From an uncultured Alphaproteobacteria bacterium (GTDB lineage Bacteria > Pseudomonadota > Alphaproteobacteria > Micavibrionales > Micavibrionaceae), in NCBI GenBank assembly GCA_937931645.1, contig CALHAR010000010.1, positions 1 through 47,045 of the forward strand: a stretch of DNA of 47,045 bases, written 5' to 3'. A program made the position numbers and the translations under genes. Of this stretch, positions 34,059 to 46,904 are shown piece after piece. The notes under the pieces were generated by a model. That model did no database searches. It was not told the DNA's origin and was given only the letters and a program-made list of their open reading frames with translations. How positions within the stretch are numbered: position 1 is the stretch's first letter; every line of letters starts with the position of its first letter.

Positions 34059-34433
34059 ATGGCTGCAAATATCGAAAAAATCGTAGATGATTTATCTGCA
34101 CTAACAGTAATGGAAGCTGCTGAGCTTTCAAAAGCTTTGGAAGAAAAATGGGGCGTAACTGCTGCCGCTGCTGCTGCACCTGTTGCCGCTGCTGCGGGTG
34201 GTGAAGCTGCTGGTGAAGAGAAAACAGACTTTACTGTTGTTCTTACATCTGCTGGTGGTAACAAAATCGCTGTGATTAAAGAAGTTCGTGCTATCACAGG
34301 CCTTGGTCTGAAAGAAGCGAAAGACTTGGTTGAAGGTGCTCCGAAAGATCTTAAGGAAAACGTTAAGAAAGACGAAGCTGAAGAAATCAAGACGAAACTT
34401 GAAGCAGCAGGCGCATCAGTCGAACTCAAGTAG
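34059..34433 (+). CDS. rplL: 50S ribosomal protein L7/L12
   Basis: A 124-residue stalk protein that recruits translation GTPases. The N-terminal dimerisation helix ([24 protein letters not shown]) is followed by an Ala-rich hinge ([17 protein letters not shown]) and the C-terminal domain ([38 protein letters not shown]). AAGGAG precedes the ATG. The hinge is a low-complexity GCTGCT stretch. Confidence 0.98.
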   Translation: MAANIEKIVDDLSALTVMEAAELSKALEEKWGVTAAAAAAPVAAAAGGEAAGEEKTDFTVVLTSAGGNKIAVIKEVRAITGLGLKEAKDLVEGAPKDLKENVKKDEAEEIKTKLEAAGASVELK

Positions 34434-34805
34434 ATCTGTTTTAAATACATATATGCCGTATCCCATGGTGGGGTACGCGCATCAGTTTTAAACAGGTTTC
34501 TATTTGGGAGTAGACATTGAAATTTATTTCAGTTAATTAACGGTATATTTTTTAGGCGAGAGCGTTAAACGCTCGTCGCCTAAAGCTCGTTTTTATATAA
34601 AAACGGTTATTTGAGTAGTATTTTTGGCGTAACCGCCAATATAAAGGGACAAAGCGTTCAGCACGGAAGCGATACTGAGATAGGCTTTCAATTTGTTCCT
34701 AATGGCTGCCTTGGTAATAGGGTGGTGAAATTGAACAGTTAACGCTTCATTCAGTATGCTGATATGGGGCAACCATTAAGATATAATTTAAAGGATCTCG
34801 GACAC
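34434..34805 (+). promoter_or_regulatory. long structured spacer between rplL and rpoB
   Basis: No gene is visible in 372 bases. It holds a run of hairpins: 34453-34482 (GTATCCC with GGGGTAC, extended outward), 34553-34582 (TAGGCGAGAGCG with its complement, 12 pairs, one bulge), 34588-34605 (a perfect 18-base palindrome CGTTTTTAT/ATAAAAACG) and 34624-34639 (TTGGCG/CGCCAA). In E. coli the equivalent spacer holds an attenuating terminator and an RNase III site. A similar role in keeping polymerase below stalk-protein output is inferred. Confidence 0.6.
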
Positions 34806-37800
34806 ATGGCAAAGCAAGCAAATAAATCAGGTAAAATCCTCAGCGCTAATAAAGACATTACGCGTGGGCATACGGGTGTTGCAAACGACATTAACTCATA
34901 TACAGGTCGTAAGCGCGTCCGTCGTTCATTCGGTAAAATTCGTGAAGTGGCAACAATGCCGAACCTGATCGAAGTGCAACGTGATTCATATGAGCAGTTC
35001 TTGCAAGCGGGTATACCATCTTCTGAGCGCTTGATGCAGGGGCTTCATAAAGTTCTGACAGAGGTTTTTCCAATTAAAGATTTCTCTGATAAGGCTGAAA
35101 TTGACTATGTCGCTTATGAGTTAGAGCAACCTAAATATGATGTTGAGGAATGTAAGCAACGTTCAATGACTTTCTCTGCACCATTGCGTGTGACGCTTCG
35201 TCTGTCTGTGTTTGATGTTGATGAAGATACAGGTCTTCGTTCTATCCGTGATATTAAAGAGCAAGATGTTTATATGGTTGATATGCCATTAATGACAGAT
35301 AACGGTACTTTCGTCGTGAACGGAACTGAGCGTGTTATCGTTTCGCAAATGCATAGATCACCGGGTGTGTTCTTTGACCACGATAATGGGAAGACTCACG
35401 TGTCTGGTAAGTACCTATTCTCAACTCGTGTTATTCCTTACCGTGGATCATGGTTGGACTTTGAGTTTGATGCCAAAGACCTTATGTATGTACGTATTGA
35501 TCGTCGCCGTAAATTACCAGTGACAACATTTATGCGTGCGCTGAACTCTGATGCATCGCAGAAATATTTGGCTGAATGTGAAGAGAATGATACGACTCCT
35601 GATCCGTTGCGTATGCAGGGTATGTCGAATGAAGAAATTCTTTCAACTTTTTATGAAACTGTTTCTTACAAGAAAGACTCTAAGGGTTGGAAAACTCCGT
35701 TTATGGCTGAGAGCTATCGCGGTGTTAAATTGGGTCACGACCTTGTTGATGCAAAGACGGGCAAAGTTGTCGTTGAGGCCGGTGAGAAGATTACTCCGCG
35801 TAAGGGTAAGAAGCTTGTTGAAGCAGGTTTGAAAGAAATTCTAGTGCAAGATGAGCAGCTATTAGGTACTTATTTGGCTGAAGATATTTTTGATGGCAAC
35901 ACAGGGCAAGTATATTTTGAAGCTGGTCATGAATTAACCGAAGAAGATTTGGTTGAGCTAGATGGTTTTTCTATTAAAACATTGCCAATCTTGCAAATTG
36001 ATCACTTAAACGTTGGTCCTTATGTGCGTAATACAATGCAAGTTGATAAATGTGATACGCGTGAAGAAGCGCTTATTGATATTTACCGTGTTATGCGTCC
36101 AGGTGAGCCGCCAACGGTTGAATCTGCTGAGAACTTATTTAATTCATTATTCTTTGATGCGGAGCGTTACGATCTGTCGGGTGTTGGTCGTAACAAAATG
36201 AACACACGTCTTGATTTGTCTACACCAGATGATGTGCGTACCTTAACCAAAGATGACATTATTGCGATGTTGCAGTACTTACACGGTCTTAAAGACGGTA
36301 AGGGTGAGGTTGATGATATTGATAACCTTGGTAACCGTCGTGTCCGTTCAGTTGGTGAGTTGATGGAAAACCAAATCCGTGTTGGCTTGCTTCGTATGGA
36401 GCGCGCCATTCGTGAGCGTATGTCTTCTGTTGAGATCGACACTTATATGCCGCATGACTTGATTAATGCGAAGCCTGCTGCGGCAGCGGTTCGTGAATTT
36501 TTCGGTTCTTCACAGCTTTCTCAGTTTATGGATCAAACAAATCCATTGTCTGAAATTACGCATAAGCGTCGCTTATCTGCGCTTGGACCGGGTGGTTTAA
36601 CGCGTGAGCGTGCTGGGTTTGAGGTGCGTGACGTGCACCCAACGCATTATGGTCGTATCTGTCCTATTGAAACACCTGAGGGGCCAAATATTGGTTTGAT
36701 AAACTCTCTTGCAACTTTTGCGCGTGTTAATAAATACGGATTTATTGAAGGCCCTTACCGCCGCGTTACGAACGGTAAAGTGACAGATGAAGTTATTTAT
36801 ATGTCTGCAATGGAAGAAGCTAAATATACCGTTGCGCAGGCGAATGCAGAGTTGACGGATAAGAATAACTTTGAGGCTGACTTGGTTTCTTGTCGTAAAG
36901 GTGGTGACAACTTGATGGCACAACCAGAGCAAATTGAGTTTATGGATGTGTCACCAAAACAGATTGTATCTGTTGCGGCGTCGCTTATTCCGTTCTTAGA
37001 AAACGATGATGCGAACCGTGCTTTGATGGGGTCAAACATGATGCGTCAGGCCGTACCACTTCTTAAGGCTGAGGCGCCTTTGGTTGGTACGGGTATGGAA
37101 GCAACTGTTGCCCGTGACTCTGGCGCGGCTGTCACGGCGCGTCGTTCAGGTGTTGTTGTGCAGATTGATGCAAAACGTATCGTTATTCGCGCCACTGAAG
37201 ATTTGGACGCGTCTGAGGCGGTGGTTGATATTTATAAAATGTCTAAATTCCAACGGTCTAACCAATCAACGTGTATGTTGCAAAAACCGCTTGTTAAGGT
37301 TGGTGATGAAATTAAAGCAGGTGATATTATTGCCGATGGACCTTCGACTGACTTTGGTGAATTAGGTCTAGGTCGTAACGTATTGGTCGCCTTTATGCCT
37401 TGGAATGGTTACAACTTTGAGGATTCTATCCTTCTTTCTGAGCGTATCGTGAAAGACGATGTCTTTACGTCCATTCATATTGAGCAATATGAAGTGATGG
37501 CGCGTGATACAAAACTTGGTACAGAGGAAATCACACGTGATATTCCAAATGTTGGGGAAGAGGCGCTGAAGCATCTTGATGAATCAGGTATCGTTCATAT
37601 CGGCGCCGAGGTTGGCCCGGGTGATATCCTGGTTGGTAAGGTGACACCAAAAGGTGAGAGCCCAATGACGCCGGAAGAAAAGCTTCTTCGTGCTATTTTT
37701 GGTGAAAAGGCGGCTGATGTTAAAGATACATCGCTTCGCTTACCATCTGGTGCTGTCGGAACAATCATTGATGTCCGCGTCTTTAACCGTCGCGGTGTTG

Positions 37801-39080
37801 ATAAAGATTCCCGTGCTATGGCGATTGAACGTGAAGAGATTGAGCGTCTTGCGAAAGACCGTGATGATGAGCGCCGTATCTTGGAAGATGGTTTCTATGG
37901 CCGTTTGGAAGAGTTATTGTTGGGTCAGACTGTTGCCAAAGCAAATAAAGACGTTGGTTTGAAGAAGGGTGATAAGCTTACTCAAGCAAACTTGCATGAC
38001 ATGAAGCGTGGTCACTGGCGTCAAATCGTTATCGAAGACGAAAAAACCATGGAGGAAATCGAAGCGGTTTCTAAAACGGTTGATGCGTCTGTTGATGATA
38101 TTAAAGAGCGTTTTGAAAACAAAGTTGAAAAACTTCAACGTGGTGATGAGTTGATGCCTGGTGTGATGAAGATGGTTAAGATCTTTGTTGCTATTAAGCG
38201 TAAGATGCAACCTGGTGATAAAATGGCGGGTCGTCATGGTAATAAAGGGGTTGTCTCTCGTATTATGCCACAAGAAGACATGCCGTATACTGAAGATGGG
38301 CAACCTGTTGATATCGTGTTGAACCCGCTTGGGGTTCCATCACGTATGAATGTGGGTCAGATTTTGGAAACACATCTTGGTTGGGCATCGGCAAACTTAG
38401 GTCAGCAAATTGGTGATATCTTGGATAGCTTTAATGATAAGAAAGCGCCTGCTGCTGGTGAAGTGAAAGAGCTGCGCGCTAAATTATCGGATGCTTATGG
38501 TGAAGGTGAAACGAAAGCTAAAGTATCTAAGCTTGATGATAATGAAGTTGTCGAGATGGCAGGTAACCTTCGTAAGGGTGTGCCGATGGCAACGCCAGTT
38601 TTTGACGGTGCGCACGAAGCAGATATCGATGTGCTGTTTGAAAATGCTGGTTTAAATACGACAGGCCAAGTGACCTTGATTGATGGGCGTACGGGTGAGA
38701 AGTTCGACCGTGATGTAACTGTTGGTTACATTTACATGTTGAAACTTCATCATTTGGTGGATGATAAAATCCATGCGCGTTCCATTGGACCATATTCACT
38801 TGTGACGCAACAACCACTTGGCGGTAAAGCGCAATTTGGTGGTCAAAGATTTGGTGAAATGGAATGTTGGGCGCTGCAAGCTTACGGTGCGGCCTATACG
38901 CTACAAGAAATGCTGACCATTAAGTCAGATGATGTGGCAGGTCGTTCTAAAGTGTATGAGTCAATCGTACGCGGTGAAGACACATTTGAAATCGGTGTTC
39001 CTGAATCGTTTAACGTTCTAACGAAAGAGCTAAAAGCCCTTGGTTTGAATGTAGACATGAAACAATCAGGAAACAGCTAA
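34806..39080 (+). CDS. rpoB: RNA polymerase beta subunit
   Basis: A 1424-residue subunit. The ATG at 34806 ([10 protein letters not shown]) is preferred to one at 34764 because AAAGGA lies about ten bases before it and none precedes the other. About 30 extra basic residues come before the family start region [13 protein letters not shown]. The rifampicin pocket near residue 566 reads [20 protein letters not shown], with sensitive residues at the classic Gln, Asp, His and Ser positions (N518T in E. coli numbering is a mild difference). The catalytic-side motifs [15 protein letters not shown] and [23 protein letters not shown] are intact. The long spacer upstream and the hairpin downstream suggest tuned expression. 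Confidence 0.98.
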   Translation: MAKQANKSGKILSANKDITRGHTGVANDINSYTGRKRVRRSFGKIREVATMPNLIEVQRDSYEQFLQAGIPSSERLMQGLHKVLTEVFPIKDFSDKAEIDYVAYELEQPKYDVEECKQRSMTFSAPLRVTLRLSVFDVDEDTGLRSIRDIKEQDVYMVDMPLMTDNGTFVVNGTERVIVSQMHRSPGVFFDHDNGKTHVSGKYLFSTRVIPYRGSWLDFEFDAKDLMYVRIDRRRKLPVTTFMRALNSDASQKYLAECEENDTTPDPLRMQGMSNEEILSTFYETVSYKKDSKGWKTPFMAESYRGVKLGHDLVDAKTGKVVVEAGEKITPRKGKKLVEAGLKEILVQDEQLLGTYLAEDIFDGNTGQVYFEAGHELTEEDLVELDGFSIKTLPILQIDHLNVGPYVRNTMQVDKCDTREEALIDIYRVMRPGEPPTVESAENLFNSLFFDAERYDLSGVGRNKMNTRLDLSTPDDVRTLTKDDIIAMLQYLHGLKDGKGEVDDIDNLGNRRVRSVGELMENQIRVGLLRMERAIRERMSSVEIDTYMPHDLINAKPAAAAVREFFGSSQLSQFMDQTNPLSEITHKRRLSALGPGGLTRERAGFEVRDVHPTHYGRICPIETPEGPNIGLINSLATFARVNKYGFIEGPYRRVTNGKVTDEVIYMSAMEEAKYTVAQANAELTDKNNFEADLVSCRKGGDNLMAQPEQIEFMDVSPKQIVSVAASLIPFLENDDANRALMGSNMMRQAVPLLKAEAPLVGTGMEATVARDSGAAVTARRSGVVVQIDAKRIVIRATEDLDASEAVVDIYKMSKFQRSNQSTCMLQKPLVKVGDEIKAGDIIADGPSTDFGELGLGRNVLVAFMPWNGYNFEDSILLSERIVKDDVFTSIHIEQYEVMARDTKLGTEEITRDIPNVGEEALKHLDESGIVHIGAEVGPGDILVGKVTPKGESPMTPEEKLLRAIFGEKAADVKDTSLRLPSGAVGTIIDVRVFNRRGVDKDSRAMAIEREEIERLAKDRDDERRILEDGFYGRLEELLLGQTVAKANKDVGLKKGDKLTQANLHDMKRGHWRQIVIEDEKTMEEIEAVSKTVDASVDDIKERFENKVEKLQRGDELMPGVMKMVKIFVAIKRKMQPGDKMAGRHGNKGVVSRIMPQEDMPYTEDGQPVDIVLNPLGVPSRMNVGQILETHLGWASANLGQQIGDILDSFNDKKAPAAGEVKELRAKLSDAYGEGETKAKVSKLDDNEVVEMAGNLRKGVPMATPVFDGAHEADIDVLFENAGLNTTGQVTLIDGRTGEKFDRDVTVGYIYMLKLHHLVDDKIHARSIGPYSLVTQQPLGGKAQFGGQRFGEMECWALQAYGAAYTLQEMLTIKSDDVAGRSKVYESIVRGEDTFEIGVPESFNVLTKELKALGLNVDMKQSGNS

Positions 39081-39090
39081 TATAGTAGGC

Positions 39091-39115
39091 CTCAGCGAGA
39101 GCTGAGGTTTTATTA
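39091..39115 (+). terminator. terminator-like hairpin between rpoB and rpoC
   Basis: CCTCAGC and GCTGAGG form a perfect seven-pair stem with a GAGA tetraloop, followed by TTTTATT. The stem is short, so it probably causes partial termination or protects the upstream mRNA 3' end. rpoC must be read through it. Confidence 0.65.
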
Positions 39116-39155
39116 AAATTTAAAAAAGTTAAAGACTTAAAAAAGGTAGATAATT

Positions 39156-42100
39156 ATGAACGAACTCATGAACCTCTTTGGTAACCCACAAGGCCCACAA
39201 AGCTTTGATTCCATTCGTATTGCACTGGCTTCGCCAGAACAGATTATGAGCTGGTCTTTCGGGGAAGTTAAAAAACCAGAAACGATTAACTATCGTACAT
39301 TTAAACCAGAAAAAGATGGTCTTTTCTGTGCCCGTATCTTTGGCCCTGTGAAAGATTACGAATGCCTCTGCGGTAAGTATAAGCGTATGAAGTACAAAGG
39401 TATCGTTTGTGAAAAATGTGGTGTTGAAGTTACGTTGACGAAAGTTCGTCGTGAACGTATGGGTATTATCGAGCTTGCCTCTCCTGTTGCCCATATTTGG
39501 TTCTTGAAATCTTTGCCATCGCGTATGGGGTTGATGACAGAAATGACACTGAAAGAGCTAGAAAAAGTTCTTTATTTTGAAGCTTACATGGTGATTGAGC
39601 CAGGTATGACTCCATTAAAACCAAACCAATTATTAAGCGAAGAAGAATATTTCAACGCGCAAGATGAGTATGGCGAAGAAAATTTCCGTGCGGGTATTGG
39701 TGCGGAAGCCATTAAAGAGTTACTTCAAAGTATAGATTTAGAAGAAGAGCTTGCACGCACAGAAGAAGATCTTCGTGAAACAGGTTCAGAAGCAAAGCGT
39801 AAGAAGTTTGTTAAGCGTTTGAAGCTTTTGGAAGCCTTTATTTCTTCTGGAACGCGTCCTGAATGGATGATTTTAGATGTTGTTCCTGTGTTGCCACCAG
39901 AGCTTCGCCCGCTTGTACCGCTTGATGGTGGTCGTTTTGCGACGTCTGACCTAAACGATCTTTACCGTCGTGTGATTAACCGTAACAACCGTTTGAAACG
40001 CCTTATGGAGCTGAAGGCACCTGATATTATCGTGCGTAATGAAAAACGTATGTTGCAAGAATCTGTTGATGCGTTGTTTGATAACGGTCGTCGCGGCCGT
40101 GTGATTACAGGGGCGAACAAGCGTCCATTGAAATCTCTTTCAGATATGTTGAAAGGGAAGCAAGGTCGTTTCCGTCAGAACCTTTTAGGAAAGCGTGTTG
40201 ATTATTCTGGTCGTTCCGTGATTGTTGTTGGCCCTGAATTGAAACTGCACCAATGTGGTATTCCAAAGAAAATGGCGCTTGAGCTTTTCAAACCGTTCAT
40301 TTATCACAAGCTTGAAATTTACGGTATGGCGACCACGGTTAAGGCCGCCAAGAAGATGGTTGAAAAAGAACGTCCAGAAGTTTGGGATATTCTTGAAGAG
40401 GTTATCCGTGAACATCCGGTGATGTTGAACCGTGCGCCGACACTTCACAGGCTTGGTATCCAGGCGTTTGAACCAACATTGATTGAAGGTAAGGCAATTC
40501 AGCTTCACCCCTTGGTATGTACAGCGTTTAATGCTGACTTTGATGGTGACCAAATGGCTGTTCACGTTCCGCTTTCTATCGAAGCGCAACTGGAAGCGCG
40601 TTGCTTGATGATGTCTACAAACAACATCTTGTCACCCGCTAATGGTAAGCCGATTATTGTTCCGTCTCAGGATATTGTTTTGGGTCTTTATTATATGACG
40701 ATTGCGCGTGACGGTATGAAAGGTGAAGGTATGATCTTCCGTGGCCCTGGTGAAATCCAGCATGCCATGACTGAAGGACATGTTCATCTACATTCTAAAA
40801 TTAAATGTCGTTACCATTATGTTGATGAAGAAGGTAAGAAGAAAACAACATTGGTTGATTCTACGGCTGGAAGAATGTTGTTCTCTGAACTTCTACCGCG
40901 TCACCCTAAAATCACATTTGATGAAATCAATAAAGTGATGACAAAGAAAGAACTGACAAATTTGATTGACGTTGTTTATCGTCATTGTGGTCAAAAAGAA
41001 ACGGTTATCTTCTGTGACCGTATGATGAAACTTGGTTTCCGCAATGCGTGTACAGCTGGTGTTTCATTCGGTAAGTCAGACCTTATTATCCCTGAAAGCA
41101 AGGCAACGTTGATTGCTGAAGCAACTGATAAAGTGGCTGAGTACGAGCAACAATATCAAGATGGTTTGATTACTAAAGGGGAGAAGTACAACAAAGTTGT
41201 CGATATTTGGTCTAAATGTACCGATGATGTTGCTGATGAAATGATGGCTATTATTTCTGATGTTGAGAAAGCTGGGTTGAACAGCGTTTACATGATGGCC
41301 CACTCTGGTGCGCGTGGTAGTGCTGCGCAGATCAGGCAGCTTGCGGGTATGCGTGGTTTGATGGCTAAACCTTCTGGTGAAATCATTGAGACGCCAATTA
41401 TCTCTAACTTTAAAGAGGGCCTATCGGTTCTTGAATACTTCAACTCTACGCATGGTGCGCGTAAAGGTTTGGCTGATACAGCTTTGAAAACTGCGAACTC
41501 TGGGTATCTAACGCGTCGTCTTGTTGACGTTGCGCAAGATGCTGTTGTTCTTGAGCAGGATTGTGGAACAGAAGATGGTATTACAATTAGTGCCGTGATG
41601 AGCGGTGCCGATGTTGTGGTGTCGTTGGCGGAACGTATTCTTGGTCGTGTCCCTGCAGCCGATGTGAAAGACCCGTTATCAGGAAAAGTCATTGTTCCTG
41701 CTGGTCAAATCATTGATGAGGTGACATCTGAGGAGATTGAAACTGCCGGTGTAGATACATTGAAAGTTCGTTCTGTTCTGACATGTGAAACACGGACGGG
41801 TGTCTGTGCTAATTGTTATGGTCGTGACCTTGCCCGTGGAACCCCGGTTAATATGGGCGAAGCGGTTGGTGTTATGGCGGCGCAATCTATTGGTGAGCCT
41901 GGAACACAGCTTACAATGCGTACCTTCCACATTGGGGGTGCGGCGCAGCGTGGTGTTGAAACATCGTCCTACGAAGCGGCAATGGATGCGACAGCTGAAG
42001 TTACAAATAAAAATACTGTGACAAATTCTGAAGGTGTTGAAATTGTCATGGGTCGTAATACTGAAATCATCCTGAAGGATGCTAAAGGTAAAGAGCGTGC

Positions 42101-43364
42101 AAGACATCGTGTTCCTTATGGAGCCAGATTGCTTGTTGATGATGGTGCTAAAGTGAAAGCCGGTGATAAAATGGCTGACTGGGACCCATTCACCATGCCA
42201 ATTATTGTTGAGAAAGATGGTATCGCGCAGTTTGCTGATTTGGTTGAAGGTGTTTCTATTGCAGAACAAATCGATGAAGCAACAGGTATCACATCAAAAG
42301 TTGTGATTGACTGGAGAAGTCAACCTAAAGGTGGTGACTTGAAGCCACGTATTAGCTTGGTTGATGCCAAAGATAAAATTGTGAAATTGCCAAATGGTTT
42401 AGATGCGAATTACCACATGGCTGCGGATGCTATTGTCTCTGTTGAGAATGGCGCCGAAGTTAAAGCGGGTGATGTTATTGCGCGTATTCCACGTGAAGCG
42501 GGTAAAACACGTGATATTACAGGAGGTCTACCGCGTGTGGCCGAACTGTTTGAAGCGCGTCGTCCGAAAGATTTTGCGATTATCTCTGAGATTGATGGTC
42601 AAGTTGAGTTTGGTAAAGATTATAAGGCAAAACGCCGTATTATCGTTAACCCTACGGATACAACGATGGAGCCAAGCGAGTACTTAATCCCGAAAGGTCG
42701 TCATATGGCGGTTCAAGAGGGTGATTTTGTTCGTAAAGGTGATCCATTGCTTGATGGTGCGCTTGTGCCACATGATATCTTGGATGTTATGGGTGTTGAG
42801 GCCTTGGCCGAATATCTCGTTAACGAAATCCAAGATGTTTACCGTCTGCAAGGGGTGACAATCAATGATAAGCATATTGAGGTGATTGCACGTCAGATGA
42901 TGCAGAAAATTGAAATCTCCGAAGTGGGTGATACAACCTTGCTTGTTGGTGAAAATGTTGACCGTGATGAATATGAGGCGATTAACAATAAAGCCATTGG
43001 TGAAGGTAAGCAGCCTGCTGTCGGTAAGCCTGTTCTTCAGGGTATTACGAAGGCATCCTTGCAGACACGTTCCTTTATTTCTGCAGCATCGTTCCAAGAG
43101 ACAACGCGTGTCTTGACCGAAGCGGCGGTGAACGGAAAAGTTGATCAACTTTACGGCTTGAAAGAGAACGTGATTGTTGGACGCCTAATTCCTGCGGGGA
43201 CGGGTGCTTATATGAATAAGATTCGTAAGGTAGCTGGAGATCGCGATAAAGTTACTTTGGCGGCACAGCAACAAGCAGCAGCTTTAGAGGAAGCTCAAAG
43301 ACAAACTCTTGAAGCACCGGAAGCGGTTGAGGCACCAGTAACACAAGAAGTTGCGGCTGGTTAG
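39156..43364 (+). CDS. rpoC: RNA polymerase beta' subunit
   Basis: A 1402-residue subunit of alphaproteobacterial size. The N-terminal zinc ribbon ([20 protein letters not shown]) is complete. The catalytic Mg loop is [12 protein letters not shown]. The second zinc site has [19 protein letters not shown]. The C-terminal region includes [14 protein letters not shown] and [20 protein letters not shown], with a short Ala/Glu-rich tail. AAAGGTAG lies before the ATG. A strong terminator follows the stop. Confidence 0.98.
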   Translation: MNELMNLFGNPQGPQSFDSIRIALASPEQIMSWSFGEVKKPETINYRTFKPEKDGLFCARIFGPVKDYECLCGKYKRMKYKGIVCEKCGVEVTLTKVRRERMGIIELASPVAHIWFLKSLPSRMGLMTEMTLKELEKVLYFEAYMVIEPGMTPLKPNQLLSEEEYFNAQDEYGEENFRAGIGAEAIKELLQSIDLEEELARTEEDLRETGSEAKRKKFVKRLKLLEAFISSGTRPEWMILDVVPVLPPELRPLVPLDGGRFATSDLNDLYRRVINRNNRLKRLMELKAPDIIVRNEKRMLQESVDALFDNGRRGRVITGANKRPLKSLSDMLKGKQGRFRQNLLGKRVDYSGRSVIVVGPELKLHQCGIPKKMALELFKPFIYHKLEIYGMATTVKAAKKMVEKERPEVWDILEEVIREHPVMLNRAPTLHRLGIQAFEPTLIEGKAIQLHPLVCTAFNADFDGDQMAVHVPLSIEAQLEARCLMMSTNNILSPANGKPIIVPSQDIVLGLYYMTIARDGMKGEGMIFRGPGEIQHAMTEGHVHLHSKIKCRYHYVDEEGKKKTTLVDSTAGRMLFSELLPRHPKITFDEINKVMTKKELTNLIDVVYRHCGQKETVIFCDRMMKLGFRNACTAGVSFGKSDLIIPESKATLIAEATDKVAEYEQQYQDGLITKGEKYNKVVDIWSKCTDDVADEMMAIISDVEKAGLNSVYMMAHSGARGSAAQIRQLAGMRGLMAKPSGEIIETPIISNFKEGLSVLEYFNSTHGARKGLADTALKTANSGYLTRRLVDVAQDAVVLEQDCGTEDGITISAVMSGADVVVSLAERILGRVPAADVKDPLSGKVIVPAGQIIDEVTSEEIETAGVDTLKVRSVLTCETRTGVCANCYGRDLARGTPVNMGEAVGVMAAQSIGEPGTQLTMRTFHIGGAAQRGVETSSYEAAMDATAEVTNKNTVTNSEGVEIVMGRNTEIILKDAKGKERARHRVPYGARLLVDDGAKVKAGDKMADWDPFTMPIIVEKDGIAQFADLVEGVSIAEQIDEATGITSKVVIDWRSQPKGGDLKPRISLVDAKDKIVKLPNGLDANYHMAADAIVSVENGAEVKAGDVIARIPREAGKTRDITGGLPRVAELFEARRPKDFAIISEIDGQVEFGKDYKAKRRIIVNPTDTTMEPSEYLIPKGRHMAVQEGDFVRKGDPLLDGALVPHDILDVMGVEALAEYLVNEIQDVYRLQGVTINDKHIEVIARQMMQKIEISEVGDTTLLVGENVDRDEYEAINNKAIGEGKQPAVGKPVLQGITKASLQTRSFISAASFQETTRVLTEAAVNGKVDQLYGLKENVIVGRLIPAGTGAYMNKIRKVAGDRDKVTLAAQQQAAALEEAQRQTLEAPEAVEAPVTQEVAAG

Positions 43365-43387
43365 GCATAATACGTAGATATTTATTT

Positions 43388-43419
43388 AAAAAAAGCGGGT
43401 CTTTGTGATCCGCTTTTTT
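43388..43419 (+). terminator. terminator after rpoC
   Basis: AAAAAAGCGG pairs with CCGCTTTTTT around an eleven-base loop and continues in T residues, 23 bases after the stop. It closes the rpoBC transcript before the rpsL promoter. Confidence 0.9.
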
Positions 43420-43503
43420 GTATCTATTACAATAGGTTATAGGTGTTTTATCTGATTTCCTTGTGAAAATTTAATTTATTTTAACTTTTTCCCTATTCTG
43501 CGC

Positions 43504-43532
43504 TTGACGTGAGTGTCTGTTTCGCCTTATAG
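43504..43532 (+). promoter_or_regulatory. promoter for the rpsL-rpsG-fusA-tuf operon
   Basis: TTGACG and TTATAG are exactly 17 bases apart, within CTTGACG as in alphaproteobacterial housekeeping promoters. Transcription should begin near 43540, giving a leader of about 230 bases. Confidence 0.8.
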
Positions 43533-43770
43533 TCCGCTCGAATTTAAGGAATCGGATGGGTTGGCTGTAGTGCCATCCTTTATGTTTTAAAGGACTTGCT
43601 AGACGCAGCTCAATATTCCTAGATTTGTAGAAAAAGATGCTCCGCCTTCCAACTCAAGGTGGTAACACAAGTCTCTTTCCTGCAAAAACCATCCGAAAAC
43701 ATTTTTGAAGGCCGTCCCTCGTTTGTACGAGAAGGCGTTGTTAAAACAAAATAAGAAAGAGGCTAGATAT
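43533..43770 (+). promoter_or_regulatory. structured 5' leader of the str operon
   Basis: No gene is visible. The segment TCGGATGG (43553-43560) can pair locally with CCATCC (43574-43579) or over distance with CCATCCGA (43689-43696, eight pairs plus two more past a bulge). The two folds exclude each other. A third hairpin CTCGT/ACGAG is at 43718-43731. The layout could be a switch or a protein-binding site. The S7 autoregulatory site in E. coli is between rpsL and rpsG instead. Confidence 0.45.
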
Positions 43771-44154
43771 ATGCCAACAATAAACCAACTTGTCCGTAAG
43801 CGCCGTAAAATTGGTGGGAAAAAGGCAGCGAAATCGAACCTAAACCGTGCTTTGAAGCAAAACCCGCAGGTTCGTGGTGTTTGTACACGTGTTTATACGA
43901 CAACACCGAAGAAACCAAACTCTGCGTTACGTAAGGTTGCGAAGGTTCGCTTGACAACTGGTTTTGAAGTTATTTGTTATATTCCTGGTGAGGGTCATAA
44001 CTTGCAAGAGCATAGTGTTGTTCTTGTGCGCGGTGGTCGTGTTAAGGATTTACCGGGTGTGCGTTATACGGTTATTCGTGGAACGCTTGATACACAAGGG
44101 GTTAAAGATCGTAAACAATCACGTTCACGCTACGGCGCGAAACGTCCGAAATAA
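43771..44154 (+). CDS. rpsL: 30S ribosomal protein S12
   Basis: A 127-residue decoding-centre protein. The start is the ATG at 43771 ([10 protein letters not shown]) after AGAGG; a longer frame from 43705 lacks support. [14 protein letters not shown] and [11 protein letters not shown] hold the two lysines whose change gives streptomycin resistance, both wild type. It is the first gene of rpsL-rpsG-fusA-tuf. Confidence 0.98.
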   Translation: MPTINQLVRKRRKIGGKKAAKSNLNRALKQNPQVRGVCTRVYTTTPKKPNSALRKVAKVRLTTGFEVICYIPGEGHNLQEHSVVLVRGGRVKDLPGVRYTVIRGTLDTQGVKDRKQSRSRYGAKRPK

Positions 44155-44159
44155 TTTAG

Positions 44160-44705
<546 letters not shown>

Positions 44706-44741
44706 TAACAAGTTTAATAAGAATTTAAGAGAAAAAAGAAA

Positions 44742-46865
44742 ATGGCACGCGAACATCAAATTGAAAACTACCGTAACTTCGGCATCATGGCGCATATCGA
44801 TGCGGGTAAGACAACGGCGACTGAGCGTATTTTATTTTACTCTGGTAAGTCCCATAAAATTGGTGAAGTGCATGATGGCGCGGCAACAATGGACTGGATG
44901 GAGCAAGAGCAAGAGCGTGGTATTACGATTACATCTGCGGCGACGACGACATTTTGGGATGCGGCGCCAGGTGGTAATTATGATGGGCAACGCTTCCGTT
45001 TGAATATTATTGATACTCCAGGTCACGTTGACTTCACGATTGAAGTTGAGCGTAGTTTGCGTGTTCTTGATGGTGCAATTGCTGTTTTTGATGCAAATGC
45101 AGGGGTTGAGCCACAGACTGAAACAGTTTGGCGTCAGGGTGATAAATATAGCGTTCCACGCATGTGTTTTGTGAATAAGATGGATAAAATCGGCGCAGAT
45201 TTCTACAACACAGTAGATATGATTATTGACCGTTTGGGTGCGGTGCCTTGTGTTATCCAGCTACCAATTGGTGCAGAGAATGAATTTGCAGGTAACATTG
45301 ACCTTGTTAAAATGAAGGCGATTGTTTGGGATGGTGAGCAATTAGGTGCGTCTTATTCTGAGCAAGATATTCCTGCTGATTTGGCTGATAAGGCCGCTGA
45401 ATATCGCGAGAAGTTAGTTGAGCTGGCTGTTGAGCAAGATGATGCGGCGATGGAAGCCTATCTTGAAGGCACTGAGCCTGATGAGAAAACACTAAAAGCG
45501 TGTATCCGTAAGGGAACGATTAACAATTCATTTGTTCCTGTTCTTTGTGGGTCAGCCTTTAAAAATAAAGGTGTTCAACCTTTGCTTGATGCTGTTGTTG
45601 ATTACTTACCATCACCGCTTGATATTGGTGAAACAAAAGGTATGGAAGTTGACTCTGATACGCCAATGGGTCGTATGCCTTCTGATGATGAGCCATTTTC
45701 CGCCCTTGCGTTCAAAATCATGAATGACCCATTTGTTGGGTCTTTGACATTCGCTAGAATTTATTCTGGTAAAATCGAATCTGGGTCTTATGTTCAAAAC
45801 TCTGTTAAAGGAAAGCGTGAGCGTGTTGGTCGTATGTTACTTATGCATTCAAATAACCGTGAGGAGTTATCAGAGGCGTATGCGGGTGATATTGTTGCTT
45901 TCGTTGGTATGAAGGATACAACAACAGGTGACACTCTATGTGATATGGATAAACCAGTTGTTCTGGAACGTATGGAATTCCCTGAGCCTGTTATTGAGAT
46001 TGCTGTTGAGCCTAAAACAAAAGCTGACCAAGAAAAAATGTCTACGGCGCTACAACGTTTGGCTGCTGAAGATCCATCTTTCCGCGTGAAAGTTGACCAC
46101 GAATCAGGTCAAACAATCATCGCGGGTATGGGTGAACTTCACTTGGATATCCTTGTTGATCGTATGAAGCGTGAATTTAAAGTTGAGGCTAATATTGGTG
46201 CGCCGCAAGTTGCTTACCGTGAAACAATTTCTGGCGAAGCCGATGTTGATTACACACATAAGAAACAATCTGGTGGATCTGGTCAGTTTGCTCGCGCGCA
46301 ATTTAAAATGCGTCCTTCTGGTGATAATGAAGATGGTACACGTCAAGATTATAACTTCATCGATAAGGTTGTTGGCGGTAACATTCCTAAGGAATACATC
46401 CCAGGCTTTGAAAAAGGTATTAAAATGGCGAAAGAGAGCGGTATTATTGCTGGCTTCCCCGTTATTAATATTGAGATTGAGCTTTATGATGGAGCTTACC
46501 ATGATGTTGACTCTAGTGCGCTTGCCTTTGAGATTGCTGGTCGTTCAGCATTCAAAGAAGCGATGCAAAAAGCTGGCCCTCAACTTCTCGAGCCTTTAAT
46601 GAAAGTTGAAGTTGTAACACCTGAAGAATATATGGGTGATATCATTGGTGATTTAAGCTCCCGTCGTGGTAATGTTGAAGGTATGGAAGATCGTGGTAAT
46701 GCGAAAGTTATTACAGCGGCTGTTCCGCTTTCTAACATGTGTGGTTATATCAATACTTTGCGGTCTATGTCACAAGGGCGTGCAAACTACACAATGATCT
46801 TTGGTCATTATGAGGTTGTGCCAAATGCGGTTGCTGAAGAAGTCAGAGAAAAGTTAGCTGGCTAG
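44742..46865 (+). CDS. fusA: elongation factor G
   Basis: A 707-residue translocation GTPase. The G domain includes [16 protein letters not shown] (G1), [11 protein letters not shown] (G2), DTPGHVDFT (G3), NKMDKIGAD (G4) and GSAFKNKG (G5). Later domains show [21 protein letters not shown] and [16 protein letters not shown]. It lies 36 bases after rpsG and 39 bases before tuf in the standard str operon. Confidence 0.98.
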   Translation: MAREHQIENYRNFGIMAHIDAGKTTATERILFYSGKSHKIGEVHDGAATMDWMEQEQERGITITSAATTTFWDAAPGGNYDGQRFRLNIIDTPGHVDFTIEVERSLRVLDGAIAVFDANAGVEPQTETVWRQGDKYSVPRMCFVNKMDKIGADFYNTVDMIIDRLGAVPCVIQLPIGAENEFAGNIDLVKMKAIVWDGEQLGASYSEQDIPADLADKAAEYREKLVELAVEQDDAAMEAYLEGTEPDEKTLKACIRKGTINNSFVPVLCGSAFKNKGVQPLLDAVVDYLPSPLDIGETKGMEVDSDTPMGRMPSDDEPFSALAFKIMNDPFVGSLTFARIYSGKIESGSYVQNSVKGKRERVGRMLLMHSNNREELSEAYAGDIVAFVGMKDTTTGDTLCDMDKPVVLERMEFPEPVIEIAVEPKTKADQEKMSTALQRLAAEDPSFRVKVDHESGQTIIAGMGELHLDILVDRMKREFKVEANIGAPQVAYRETISGEADVDYTHKKQSGGSGQFARAQFKMRPSGDNEDGTRQDYNFIDKVVGGNIPKEYIPGFEKGIKMAKESGIIAGFPVINIEIELYDGAYHDVDSSALAFEIAGRSAFKEAMQKAGPQLLEPLMKVEVVTPEEYMGDIIGDLSSRRGNVEGMEDRGNAKVITAAVPLSNMCGYINTLRSMSQGRANYTMIFGHYEVVPNAVAEEVREKLAG

Positions 46866-46904
46866 TAAGAAATTATTTAAATAAGAGAAAGAGGACTTAA
46901 AGTC

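Noticed and set aside
34031..34450. 139-aa minus-strand frame over rplL
   Set aside because: Antisense shadow of the Ala-rich rplL hinge; no ribosome binding site and no neighbour on that strand.
34806..39080. Rifampicin resistance
   Set aside because: The main resistance positions (E. coli 513, 516, 526, 531) carry the sensitive residues; Thr at 518 is not a known strong resistance change.
39129..43148. Several 75-196-aa minus-strand frames across rpoC
   Set aside because: They are rich in His, Phe, Asn and Thr from reverse reading of rpoC and lack start signals.
43705..43770. 22-residue extension of S12
   Set aside because: No start signal; S12 universally begins near MPTINQLVR, at 43771.
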